Source of the DNA: Anaerobiospirillum sp.
GTDB taxonomy: Bacteria > Pseudomonadota > Gammaproteobacteria > Enterobacterales > Succinivibrionaceae
Length of the DNA: 64,000 nucleotides
NCBI GenBank assembly: GCA_029258325.1
Contig: JARHZF010000097.1
Coordinates: 38,595 to 102,594, forward strand
Direction of reading: 5' to 3'
Translations under genes and position numbers: made by a program
Part shown: positions 37,184-47,000 of the stretch, one piece after another
Position numbering within the stretch: the stretch's first letter is position 1
Layout: the number at the start of each line of letters is the position of its first letter
Notes under the pieces: model-generated
Seen by the model: the letters and a program-made list of their open reading frames with translations, nothing else
The model's database searches: none
Told to the model about the DNA's origin: nothing

Positions 37184-38056
37184 ATGAAAAATTCAATTAA
37201 TGCAAAAGGTAAAATCTTTAAGACATTGCAACATATAGTTGATCAAATGCCAAAAGCTATGCAAAAAATAGCCAATTATATTTTAGAAAACCCAACGGAG
37301 GCTGTTAACTTAAATATAAGCGAACTATCAAAAAATGCAGATGTAGGTGAGGCTACAGTAATTAGATTTATTAAAAATTTAGGTTTCCCTGGATTCCAAG
37401 AATTTAAAATGAATCTAGCTATTGAGGTTAATAATTTATTTAATCTTGAAGATTTTATTATTGAATCTCAAATTTCAGATAAAGATCCACCAAATATTGT
37501 TGGTAAAAAGATATTAAATACATTAAGTGCAGCTTTATGTGAAAATATTGAGTTTTTAAATAATGATGATATTAATAATCTAGCTGCAGAAATAATTAGA
37601 GCTAAAAAAGTTTTAATTGTAGGTATGGGTACATCTGGTTTAAGTGCTCAATATCTTAAAAATAAATTATCAAGAATTGGTTTTAATGCTATGTTTGAGG
37701 TAAGTACGCATTATATGTATACATCAGCCTCTTTACTTGAAAAAGGTGATATTCTTATATCCATATCATATAAATCAAGTTCTTATGAAAGTGTAAAGGC
37801 ACTTGAGATTGCAAAAGAGGCAGGAGCTACTACAGCTTTACTAACTCACTTTATTAATTCACCTGTTACTGATTTATGTGATTATGTTTTCTATACAGGA
37901 AATAATGAAGGAGCAATGCAATCTGACTCTCTTGCTACTATTGCAACACAATTACATATATTAGAAATTTTATATACAAAGGTTGTACAGTTAGAACCAG
38001 CTAAAGCTGAAAAAGTTAAAAGAATGACTTTAAATGCTTTAGAAAAATTGAAATGA
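37184..38056 (+). CDS. nanR: RpiR-family regulator, probable sialic acid repressor/activator
   Basis: The protein has the RpiR plan: an N-terminal helix-turn-helix (about residues 8-80, with SELSKNADVGEATVIRFIKNLGFPGFQEFK) and a C-terminal SIS phosphosugar-binding domain (about 125-265, with VGMGTSGLSAQY and SISYKSSSYESVKALEIAKEAGA). Regulators of this type control sialic acid genes in Haemophilus and Vibrio, responding to GlcN-6-P or ManNAc-6-P. It is divergent from nanM. The frame opens at GTG 37160, but ATG 37184 after GTGGA looks more likely; neither ribosome site is strong. Confidence 0.85.
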   Translation: MKNSINAKGKIFKTLQHIVDQMPKAMQKIANYILENPTEAVNLNISELSKNADVGEATVIRFIKNLGFPGFQEFKMNLAIEVNNLFNLEDFIIESQISDKDPPNIVGKKILNTLSAALCENIEFLNNDDINNLAAEIIRAKKVLIVGMGTSGLSAQYLKNKLSRIGFNAMFEVSTHYMYTSASLLEKGDILISISYKSSSYESVKALEIAKEAGATTALLTHFINSPVTDLCDYVFYTGNNEGAMQSDSLATIATQLHILEILYTKVVQLEPAKAEKVKRMTLNALEKLK

Positions 38057-38065
38057 TAAAAAGAT

Positions 38066-38105
38066 AATCCCAATTTTTAAGCAAAGTTAAATTGGGATTT
38101 TTTTT
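38066..38105. terminator. Terminator between the RpiR gene and dam
   Basis: Perfect 11-bp stem AATCCCAATTT / AAATTGGGATT with a run of eight T. The convergent dam gene ends inside the T-run, so the element may act both ways. Confidence 0.85.
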
Positions 38106-38949
38106 ATTTCTTATAGTTTTTTATAATTACCTCAGGAACAAATCCTCTTTTATCCCCTTTGCAATTAATCATGCGTGTAGCTCTAATAATATCTACATAA
38201 AAGTTATCATCTTTATATATATTTTCAATATAAGAAGTAAGTGCATTAGATTGCATAAACTTTACATTACGTCTATGTAATATCTTACAAATATCTTTTA
38301 ATTCCTTTTGATTTTTAGTGGAAAATTGATATTTTGTATAAGATACAAAAGATGATTTATTTTCCTTATCATAAGGTGGATCTAAATATACAAAATGAGA
38401 TTCATTTAGATTACGCAAAGTTTTTTTATAATCTTGACACAATATTTTTATATCATTTTTATTAAAAAATTCTGCACAAGCAAGTAATTTAGCTTCTTGT
38501 AAAAAAATTCTTTTTTCATCTTTGCAATAAGGTGTATTAAAAAATCCTTTTTTATTCACTCTATACAATCCATTAAAGCAGGTTTTATTTAGATATAAAG
38601 TACGAGCTGCTTTTTGAATATTAGTATAAGAATCAAAAATTTTAGGATCTTTTTTAGGTAAATCTCGTAAGTAATAAAAGATGCTTTCTGTATTTTCAAG
38701 TTGTTTTAATTCACAGATTAAAGCATCTACATTAGATTGAATAACCTTATAAAGTAAGATTAAATCTTCATTTATATCATTAATTATAGCTTTTTTAGGT
38801 TGTAGTGAAAAAAGTAAAGCACCACCACCAAAGAAAGGTTCTACATAGGTTTTCTCTGAAATATCATTAGGTAATCTTTCTAATAGCATAGGGAGTAGTT
38901 GTCTTTTACCACCTACCCATTTCACTACAGGAGATAACTTATTTTTCAT
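38104..38949 (-). CDS. dam: DNA adenine methyltransferase, Dam/D12 class
   Basis: This N6-adenine methylase has the AdoMet-binding start VKWVGGKRQLLP and EPFFGGGALLF (residues 9-46), and the catalytic motif DPPY at 190-193. Its length (281) fits Dam (E. coli 278), which methylates GATC for mismatch repair and replication control. The C-terminal INCKGDKRGFVPEV also resembles DpnM-type enzymes, which share GATC specificity. No restriction endonuclease gene is near, so it is a solitary methylase. It is 11 bases downstream of pheA and probably co-transcribed with it, a setting unlike the aroKB-damX-dam cluster of enterics. Confidence 0.87.
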   Translation of the reverse strand: MKNKLSPVVKWVGGKRQLLPMLLERLPNDISEKTYVEPFFGGGALLFSLQPKKAIINDINEDLILLYKVIQSNVDALICELKQLENTESIFYYLRDLPKKDPKIFDSYTNIQKAARTLYLNKTCFNGLYRVNKKGFFNTPYCKDEKRIFLQEAKLLACAEFFNKNDIKILCQDYKKTLRNLNESHFVYLDPPYDKENKSSFVSYTKYQFSTKNQKELKDICKILHRRNVKFMQSNALTSYIENIYKDDNFYVDIIRATRMINCKGDKRGFVPEVIIKNYKK

Positions 38950-38960
38950 AAAAATAAAAC

Positions 38961-40115
38961 CTATTGGTTATAACTTGGATAACAGCCTAAAATCTTTAAA
39001 AATCCAGTATGATTTTTAATGTTTGTAATTATATTTTGCATGACTGTACTTTGTAAATTGCTTTGAATATCAGCAAAGAAAATTTCTTCCCAAACATTAG
39101 AATTAGGGTTTTCAAAAGGTCTTGAATGAAGTTTAGTTAAGTTTATATTATTTTTACTAAATTCATTTAACACAGCAATTAAAGAGCCTGGAGTATATTT
39201 ATTAGTTGTAAATATAATAGAGGTTTTTGCATCTATAAATTCAGGTACATTTATATATGTCATTGATAATAATATAAAACGTGTGAAGTTATTTTTATTA
39301 TTAGCAATATAAGATGCAACAGGATTTAAATTATAAAAAACACCTGCATTAAGTGAAGCAATAGCAACACAAGACTTATCTTTTTTCTTAGATACTATTT
39401 CCATAGCTTCAGATGAAGCTTTGGTGTAAATTATTTTTGCATGGCTTAAATGTTCTTTTATAAATTGAGAACATTGTAATATTGGTTGAGGGTGTGAGTA
39501 TATTTCTTTAATCTCACTAAAATCTATTTTAGATTCTGTAGATAAGATAGAGTGATCTATTGGATATTGTAATTCACCTACAATATGAGCCTTAGTATGA
39601 GATAAAACATCTAAGACTTCATTTATAGATCCAGAACTTGTATTTTCAATAGGTAGCACACCAAATTCACATATATGATTTTCTACAAGATCTACAATTT
39701 CCTGAAAAGAGTTAACTCCTTTTTTAGTAATATTACCAGCATAAGAGTCTAAGAATTTTTGAGCTGCAAGATGTGAGTAGCTACCAAGAGTGCCAAGAAA
39801 AGCTACAGAAGTATCACGCACAAATTCCTTATCATTTATTTTATCTATGATATAGCTTTGTTCAGTTGCAACAGTGTGAGCCATAATAGTTTTATACATA
39901 TCACTTATTAAAATAGGTGATATATCTAAATCTATAGCTTTTTGCATAAGTGTATTTATTTTTTCACTTTCTCTTTTTTTATCTAAAATTGATTGATTAT
40001 TACTTAATTTAATTTTAGCTATATTTATAGCAACGTCTTTTCTTCTTTTTAAAAGATTTAATATTTCACTGTCAATAGCATCAATAGCATCACGGCATTC
40101 AATTAATGTTTTCAT
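38961..40115 (-). CDS. pheA: Bifunctional chorismate mutase/prephenate dehydratase
   Basis: PheA makes phenylpyruvate from chorismate via prephenate. The three expected parts are present in 384 residues (E. coli 386): an AroQ-type mutase (1-90, with IDSEILNLLKRRKDVAINIAKIK), prephenate dehydratase (about 105-285, with FLGTLGSYSHLAA, PIENTSSGSINEV and the NNFTRFI motif) and a C-terminal ACT domain (about 295-380, with KTSIIFTTNKYTPGSLI and LHSRPFENPNSNVWEE) for Phe feedback. No leader peptide with Phe codons is seen in the 74 bases upstream, which instead carry the terminator of the preceding gene. Confidence 0.96.
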   Translation of the reverse strand: MKTLIECRDAIDAIDSEILNLLKRRKDVAINIAKIKLSNNQSILDKKRESEKINTLMQKAIDLDISPILISDMYKTIMAHTVATEQSYIIDKINDKEFVRDTSVAFLGTLGSYSHLAAQKFLDSYAGNITKKGVNSFQEIVDLVENHICEFGVLPIENTSSGSINEVLDVLSHTKAHIVGELQYPIDHSILSTESKIDFSEIKEIYSHPQPILQCSQFIKEHLSHAKIIYTKASSEAMEIVSKKKDKSCVAIASLNAGVFYNLNPVASYIANNKNNFTRFILLSMTYINVPEFIDAKTSIIFTTNKYTPGSLIAVLNEFSKNNINLTKLHSRPFENPNSNVWEEIFFADIQSNLQSTVMQNIITNIKNHTGFLKILGCYPSYNQ

Positions 40116-40129
40116 AAAAGATTTATCTC

Positions 40130-40161
40130 AAAAAAAATAAGCGAACAATTGTTCGCTTATT
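40130..40161 (-). terminator. Palindromic terminator upstream of pheA
   Basis: The perfect palindrome AATAAGCGAAC-AATT-GTTCGCTTATT (40136-40161) is followed on the minus strand by eight U. It ends the YccA-like gene 20 bases before pheA. Confidence 0.8.
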
Positions 40162-40189
40162 GTAATAAATTTTTTAACTTAATTCACTC

Positions 40190-40930
40190 TTATTCACGTT
40201 TTGATAAAAGACGTAGAATTTCTACATATAACCAACAAATAGTTACAAGTAAAGAGAATGCATTATAGTATTCAAAGTATTTAGGTAAACCTTGTTCTAC
40301 AGCAGATTGAATACTATCAAAATCTAGGATTAATGATAAAGCTGCAACTGTACATACTATTAAAGAAACAGCAATAGATAAAGGACCTGAATCTGGTAGT
40401 AATGTTATGTGGAATAAGTGAAGAACAAAATTTAAAAGATATAAAATAGCAATACCTGCTATTGCACCTGTAATTACAGCTCTAAATTTAGCTGTTGGTA
40501 CAATAATTTTAAATTTCCATAAGAAAAGCATTGCTATAACAACTGTAAATGTTGAAATAACAGCTGTAGATACTATACCTGGATATTTAAATTCAAATAA
40601 AGCAGATAACATACCTAGGGCTATGCCTTCAAATACAGAATAAATTGGTGCAGTAATTGGAGATAAGTTAGGTTTAAAAGTAGTAACAAGACCTAAAATA
40701 AAAGCAACAATTAAAGCTCCATACATTGGAACTTTAGGGAAAGTTCCTGTTTCAAATACTGAATTTATTGAGTATACCAAAGAAAAATAGCCAACAACAA
40801 AAGTAAGAGCAACTAATAAAAGTGCTTTAGTTGTTGTACCACTAAGTGTAGCAACGCCATCTGTTCCACCAAAGTTTACTTGACCTGAATATTTTTCAAG
40901 TGTTCCTAAAGTTGGATTTGAAGTTTGCAT
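40190..40930 (-). CDS. Bax inhibitor-1/YccA-like membrane protein
   Basis: The 246-residue protein has seven hydrophobic segments after a 33-residue polar N-terminus, with the second half containing LDFDSIQSAVEQGLPKYFEYYNAFSLLVTICWLYVEILRLL. That acidic and aromatic ending is typical of the YccA-type branch of the Bax inhibitor-1 family (COG4760). In eukaryotes related proteins act as pH-sensitive Ca2+ leak channels; the bacterial role is not settled. It is a single-gene unit bounded by two hairpin terminators. Confidence 0.82.
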   Translation of the reverse strand: MQTSNPTLGTLEKYSGQVNFGGTDGVATLSGTTTKALLLVALTFVVGYFSLVYSINSVFETGTFPKVPMYGALIVAFILGLVTTFKPNLSPITAPIYSVFEGIALGMLSALFEFKYPGIVSTAVISTFTVVIAMLFLWKFKIIVPTAKFRAVITGAIAGIAILYLLNFVLHLFHITLLPDSGPLSIAVSLIVCTVAALSLILDFDSIQSAVEQGLPKYFEYYNAFSLLVTICWLYVEILRLLSKRE

Positions 40931-40950
40931 TATCTAACTCCTAACATCAC

Positions 40951-40988
40951 AAAACAACAATTGAATGTAATAAAAATTACATTCAATT
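40951..40988. terminator. Hairpin terminator after the GntR gene
   Basis: 13-bp stem AATTGAATGTAAT / ATTACATTCAATT (40959-40988) with loop AAAA, between the GntR gene and the YccA-like gene. Both flanks are U-rich in the relevant direction. Confidence 0.7.
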
Positions 40989-41024
40989 TTTAACTTATGA
41001 TTAATTTTATCTATTATTAATGTT

Positions 41025-41732
41025 TTAATCAATAAAGTAATTTTTGTCGCAATTATCCATTATTCTATATAGATATTCGCGTAAATGTTCAAGATGCTCT
41101 TCCATAATAGAACCTGCTTTCTCTGCATTTCTTTCTTTTAGAGCTTCTAATAATGCAATATGATCATCTACAATTTCTTCTTTTAAGATAACATTTGAGC
41201 CAATAAGAAGATATCTAACTCTATCAAGGCAACCTTTTAGATTTAAGATAATATTCCAAGCTTTCTCATATTGTGAAATTGCAATTATATGTTTATGAAA
41301 TTCATCATCATATAAAAACTTATTGATGCAATTACCTTCGTTAAAAGCTTCACGTTGTTTTTTTATAATTTCTTCTAGAATTTCTATATCTTTATCTGTA
41401 ATTTTTTTACATGTTTCTTTTAAGATTGCTTTTTCAAGAGCAGATCTAATAGTAATAGATTCATCAACCTCTTTTTTAGAGATCTTCTTTACTTTAGTAT
41501 ATTTTTTAGGATTAACTTCAACAAAGTTATTAGCAGCAAGTTTAATTAATGCCTCACGTACAGGTTGTCTTGAAACATTAAAATGTTTTGCAACTTCATT
41601 TTCTGTTAAAGTTGAATCAGGTTCTAATTTACATTCAATAATAGCATTTTTTAATAGCTCATATATTTGAATATAAATAGGAATATCTTTATTCTCTGAA
41701 AAATCACATTGATTTAAAACAAACACATTCAT
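41025..41732 (-). CDS. GntR-family regulator with FCD domain (FadR subfamily)
   Basis: The N-terminal winged helix (about residues 18-85) has the GntR signature LTENEVAKHFNVSRQPVREALIKL. The C-terminal all-helical FCD domain keeps the metal-binding pattern: Asp and His in DDEFHKHI near 142, His in VDDHIALLEAL near 190 and His in EEHLEHL near 212. Such regulators bind small carboxylic acids. The target is unknown; a long intergenic region lies upstream, and the closest downstream target could be the adjacent accessory island. It is a single-gene unit. Confidence 0.87.
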   Translation of the reverse strand: MNVFVLNQCDFSENKDIPIYIQIYELLKNAIIECKLEPDSTLTENEVAKHFNVSRQPVREALIKLAANNFVEVNPKKYTKVKKISKKEVDESITIRSALEKAILKETCKKITDKDIEILEEIIKKQREAFNEGNCINKFLYDDEFHKHIIAISQYEKAWNIILNLKGCLDRVRYLLIGSNVILKEEIVDDHIALLEALKERNAEKAGSIMEEHLEHLREYLYRIMDNCDKNYFID

Positions 41733-42522
41733 AATAAGCCACGTTGATTATTTATTAAATTTAACTAAATGTCCCTTTTATAAAAAGATATTAGACACAA
41801 TGTAGTAACATGAATTTTATTCATAAAAAAAAACAAAAATCACATCATTTTGCTTTAAAAAAAATGTCATTTTTGTTTACGTCTATATATTACTGCACAA
41901 AGCTTAAATTATATTGTAAAAAATTCATAAAATAATAAAAAATCTCAAAATGAAAAAAATTACATGCTCTTGATAGGCTAGTTGAAATTAAAAAATTAAT
42001 ATGTATTGTTTAATATATTTTTGATAAGGAAAAATTATAATTTTTTTGTATTTATAAATTACTTTTTCATCTTAATTAAATATTTTAAAAAATTTCTATC
42101 AATATTAATAGAATATCATATACATAAATTTAATTAAAGAATATTCTTTCATATATTCTTCTATATTTAGAGCATTTTATTTTACTTATATTATACTTAC
42201 TAAAAATAATAATTCATTTATAAATTTTATTTATAAAATAAAACTAAAATTATTATCATATATAAGTATATTCTAATGTTGATAATATTACTTATATAGT
42301 AATATTAATTAAATTACTAAAAAACTAGTAGAAGCTATAAGTTAATTTATAAAAGAAAGCAAACTAAATTTATATCTTATACAATACAAGCTTATATCTT
42401 TTTAAAATTAGTGTTTTTCTTTTTTTATTGTTTAATTTTTTAGATTTAAAGAATTTAGTTTAAAATAGATAATACTTTGTAAGTAATTTGTTTTGTATAA
42501 GAATAAAGAGAGGCCATATTGT
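41733..42522. other. Long AT-rich gap between the GntR gene and an exported-protein gene
   Basis: About 790 bases with no credible gene on either strand and extreme AT content, roughly 85% by eye. It separates two divergent units and begins the accessory island. A 109-codon minus-strand frame at 42455-42784 overlaps the next gene, is full of Leu/Phe/Tyr codons and has no ribosome site, so I do not accept it. Confidence 0.5.
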
Positions 42523-43632
42523 ATGGTACAAAATAAAAGTTTTGTTTTAAGTAAAAGATTTTTAAAAAATATATTCTATGTTGTGCTTTTATCACCTCTT
42601 TGCTCTTTTGCAAATATAAATAGCAACGACTCTGTTTATTCAAATTTAAATTCACAGACTCAAATGCTAATACCTGATGAAGTAGAAAATACAAGAGCAA
42701 AATCTCAAGATAAAGAGGATGTTTTATCTTTTGAAGAGCCAAATTTTGTAAAAAATCCTTTTTTAGATGTAAAAAAATTAGCAAGCGAAATTTTAAGTAA
42801 AAATAATATTAATTTTGATGTAGGCTTTATTGATATTGTAGAAGATGGTGAATTAACAAAAACATCTCCTCAAATTGTAAGAGTTAATAATGAAGCTGAT
42901 AATGATTATTTTGACTTTAAAGTATATAGAACAGAGCAAGAAGATATTATTGAGTTTTACGATGTTAAAACAAGAGAGCTCAATAAAGAACAAAATTATC
43001 TTATGCAATTTTTAGAGGGTGTTTATTTACCTATTTTTGAGTCTAGTACTTTAGATAACAGTAGATATATTGTTATGAAGTTAAGTACAGAAAATAAATT
43101 CTATATACAAGGATCTAGTCAATATTTATTAAAGTTTATTTCTACAACAGATGATTTATCTAAAGCTAAATTTCTTTTAAATAATGAAATATTAACTATA
43201 TCTTTTAATGCTTATACAAATGCAATTCAAATTAATGATACAGAGGTTAAAAAAGTATCAGCTGTTAATGATATTTTGATGGGTGTGCTTACTATGCCTT
43301 ATGTACGTATTCCAAATTTTAATGCTGTAAAGCAAACTAAAGAGCATCAAATAATAATGTCATCACAAGATGAGAACATCTATATAAAGGCTACAAATTT
43401 ACAAGATCAAAAAGAACTTTGTTCTTTTGACTTAAATCTTTGCTATGGTGAAAGCGAATTATATTGTCCTATATATACTCTTTTAAGTGAAAAAAATAAG
43501 GATATACCAATTATTGTTATAAAAGAGCATGAAAGTAAAAAAGGTGTTAATGTTTTTAGAGTAAATAGTAAACAAAATATTTGTAAAGATAAGGTAGATC
43601 CAACAGGATTTTACTTCTACTTTAAAGAGTAG
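42523..43632 (+). CDS. Exported protein of unknown function
   Basis: I do not recognise this family. The 369-residue protein has a signal peptide with basic start and hydrophobic core (KRFLKNIFYVVLLSPLCSFA, cut near residue 30). The rest looks soluble and acidic, with four cysteines in the last third (CSFDLNLCYGESELYC and one near the end) that could form disulfides. It is probably periplasmic or secreted. ATG 42523 follows GAGAGG by 9 bases; the longer frame starts at an unsupported TTG (42493). It lies on the same strand as the autotransporter, 414 bases upstream, and may be functionally linked, but nothing in the sequence proves that. Confidence 0.6.
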   Translation: MVQNKSFVLSKRFLKNIFYVVLLSPLCSFANINSNDSVYSNLNSQTQMLIPDEVENTRAKSQDKEDVLSFEEPNFVKNPFLDVKKLASEILSKNNINFDVGFIDIVEDGELTKTSPQIVRVNNEADNDYFDFKVYRTEQEDIIEFYDVKTRELNKEQNYLMQFLEGVYLPIFESSTLDNSRYIVMKLSTENKFYIQGSSQYLLKFISTTDDLSKAKFLLNNEILTISFNAYTNAIQINDTEVKKVSAVNDILMGVLTMPYVRIPNFNAVKQTKEHQIIMSSQDENIYIKATNLQDQKELCSFDLNLCYGESELYCPIYTLLSEKNKDIPIIVIKEHESKKGVNVFRVNSKQNICKDKVDPTGFYFYFKE

Positions 43633-43682
43633 GGATTTTAATATTTACTAAAGTAGTTCATGTGAACTAATAAAAAACAAAT

Positions 43683-43712
43683 AGAGTAAATAAAAATATT
43701 TTTATTTACTCT
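43683..43712. repeat. Perfect 30-base palindrome
   Basis: AGAGTAAATAAAAAT is followed directly by its exact complement. There is no loop and no strong T-run after it. It may act as a terminator-like structure for the exported-protein gene or as a protein-binding site. Confidence 0.6.
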
Positions 43713-43752
43713 TATACTTTGTTGTAAATAATCTTAATACTTGTGATTTTTG

Positions 43753-43812
43753 TGCTGTTACTTAAAACAACATAGTGATATCTTGTGCAGAAACTAAATC
43801 TTACATAAACTC
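43753..43812. repeat. Island repeat, copy A
   Basis: TGCTGTTACTTAAAACAACA-TAGT and a following CTTGT and ACATAAACT match copy B at 48466 in the same order and spacing. It lies about 235 bases upstream of the autotransporter start. Confidence 0.65.
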
Positions 43813-44046
43813 AAATTGTTTTTTTTAAGTTAAATTAAAAATAACCTTAGAAATAAAGATATAAAGATTACTTATCTGAAATTAAACATATTTAATGATA
43901 AAAATAAGCAAAATTTAAAAAAAATACACTTTATTTTCAAAGAAATAAATATTTTGTTGAAAAAGTAAACTTTTGTTTTATAGACATAATCTACTTTTTA
44001 CTGCTAGAATTTTTCTCGTTTATTTAGTATTTTTATTGGATAATTT

Positions 44047-47000
44047 ATGTGTATTAAATACAATATGTTGCTTAAATTTATATATTTTTTATTATTATTT
44101 TCTTTTTATAAAATAGCAAATGCACACGATTTTGATAAACATAATGTTTTTTCAATAAATAAGCAAAATACATCTAAATCTATAGTTCTTATTGATAGTA
44201 ACACAACAAAATTAGATTTAAATAAAGATAGCATTATAAATACAGCTCCTGATGTAGGTTTACTAAATATAGATGTAATTAAAGGATCCTCTCAAAAAAA
44301 AGCAGTTTTTGGAAATAAACTTGCAACACAAAATACACATATTTATTTAAATGATGATATAAAAACCTCAAATCTTTTAGTTCAAGCATCAGATAATTTT
44401 GATACAACTCTTACTATTACACATCCCAATCAATATATAGTCATTCAAAATAGTAAAAAAAGCTTTAATTTACTAAATGTAAGGGGTTCAAAAGATCATA
44501 AAGCTACTTTAAATATTAATGGTATATTAAAATTAAATGCAGAGCATAAAGGTGATGATCATAGAATAACAACAATAAATGGTGGAGATAAGGATGCTAT
44601 AGAAAATTCAATTATTAATGTTAATGGCATTTTTTATGTAGAACCTGAAAATTTTAAAAATGATCCTGTTAATTTCCATAAAAGAAATCACTCTCAATTT
44701 AAGGATTTAACTTTAAATTTAAATGCAAATTCAAGATATTATTCTGCTAGTTTTACTTTAGTTAATAGCAATGCTTTTTTTAAAAGAAAATCTTCTTTAT
44801 TTGTGAGTTCATTAAATCTTTGGGGTAAAAGCTCTTTTTATGGGCAAGGTGGTAATGGTTATTCTTATTATTTTACTATAGCTGATGATAGTAAAATGGA
44901 AATGTCATCTGGATCTTTTATGGCAGAAAGTCCTACACATGTGAGTAAAGTTTTTGGATTATTAGATATAAAATCAAATGCTCATGTAGGTGTAAATAGC
45001 ACTTTAAATATAGAAAAAGATGGCGTTGTAATAACAGATAAAGTACATGACACTCACGATCCTAAGAATTATGAAGATTTAAATCTTTTTTATAAAGGTA
45101 ATATTATTAAGTTAAAAGCAGATGGTCATCTTGCTTTACGAGAAGATACTAGCTTAAATTATTTAAGAGATTATGTAGAGTCAGACTATTATGGCATTAT
45201 TGCTATAGACAATATTGGTTTTTTAGACACTAATGGCTATAGTGTTGAAAAAGCTACAGCTATTGCTGAAAAGTTCAATTTAAATTCAACTACACAAGAA
45301 TACAATATATATGATACACATTTAATTACTTTACAAGGTTTTACTGATAATGTAGATATAACAAAACCAATTATTGCTAAAAGTGCATCTATAACTCTAG
45401 GTTTAAAAGATTTTACTAAAGATTATCAATATGATTTTTATAAAGATGTAGATCAAGGTGGTTCTATTAACAATAAACTAATTGCAGATATTGGTGGTAT
45501 TACTATTCAAAATGGAAGTTGGAATTTAAAAGATGTTGAGCTTAGAGATAATAGCATTTTTGATGTTATGGGTGGTGAAACTACTATTCATAATTTAAAA
45601 TTTGCAAATAACTCTTCTTTTTCTGTCTATGATGGTTTAGTTAAAATTCCAAATAAAAATTCCATAACTTTTGAAAACAAAGATCAAAAAGATAATCTAA
45701 AAATAATTGGTGGTCATGTTATTGGTGACTATTATAATTTTGTTCAGGGAACAGAACAAAGTAATGATTTAAAACTTAAAAATTTTATTAATAAAGATTC
45801 TATTGATGGACATTTAACCTTAGATAAAGGTCAAGAATATTACACTTTAGAAGAGCTTAGAATTTTAAATAAAAATACTGATTTATTAGTAAATATTTTA
45901 GGCAAGATTAAAGATTTAGATCCTAATAATCCAGATCCCAATTATTTTCCAATAAGAAATCAAAGTATTTTAGATAATTCTATTGGTGGTATGATTTGGA
46001 ATTATATAGATGAGACTGCAGAGCCTGAAAATACTAGAACAGATTTTATTGTTGGTAAAAATGTTCTAGGTGGTGGTGCTCAAAAGCTTGGTATTAAGAA
46101 AGTAATCTTACAAGATCATAAACTTGTTGTAGGAGATAAAAAAGGTGCTAAATCTATTCTTGAAGTAGCAGAAGATATTGTAAGAGTAAATAATGGTAAG
46201 GAGCATGATATTGTCATTGATTATGATAGTAAGCTTACTCTTTATCACTTTGCAAATCCTTATAATAGCAATAACTATACGGTAGATAGTTCAATTGTAG
46301 GTGGAGAGCATAAAGGTCTTTTAGAGGTTAAAGGTAACTATACTGTAACTAAAAATATAGGCGATGCTAAAGGTCATTTAAATTTAAGTATTTTTAAGGG
46401 AAACTTAATAGCTAATAAAGATATAGATATAGATAAACTTGAAGTTTTAGGTTCTTTAAACTTAAAAGGTTCTTTATCTACAAAAGAGAGGGCTATATTT
46501 TATTTTGGTGATAGTAATATAAAAGAGATTAAGTCTATAGAAAATGGTTTTTATATAGATGCAGATTTAAAACAGATACAAGATCAGGATAAAAAGAAAC
46601 AATATACTGAAGCTCTTGTTAATAGTAATAAAGATGGGTATATATCTTTAAATGTAGAGACGCTTACAACTAATAAAAATAAAGATGCTTATTTTGATAT
46701 AAGTGGATCTTTAGATAATGATATTAAAAGTTTATTACATATTCAAAATATAGAAGATGGACATAATGGTGTAAATACTTTCTTTGTTGACAATTTAGGT
46801 AATTTAAGTCTTGGTAATTTGCATAAAGACAATATAAAAGAAATACATAAAGATGTAGAAAAACATATGCAAAGTCAGTATAAAATTGATAATTGGAATG
46901 CCTCAAACATTGTTGCTATAAGTAAGTTTAATAATGGTTCTAAATTAAATTTAGCTCAAAATAATTTACATTTAGGTAGCAAAAATAGTTCTATTAAAGG

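Larger units (their letters stand above)
43633..44046. other. Intergenic region before the autotransporter gene
   Basis: These 414 bases hold a 16-bp dyad TAGTTCA-TG-TGAACTA (43654-43669), the 30-base palindrome at 43683 and copy A of the island's repeat (43753-43812). No open frame is supported. Confidence 0.55.

Noticed and set aside
42455..42784. Minus-strand 109-codon frame overlapping the exported-protein gene
   Set aside because: Leu/Phe/Tyr-rich shadow of the plus-strand gene, which has a signal peptide and a ribosome site.
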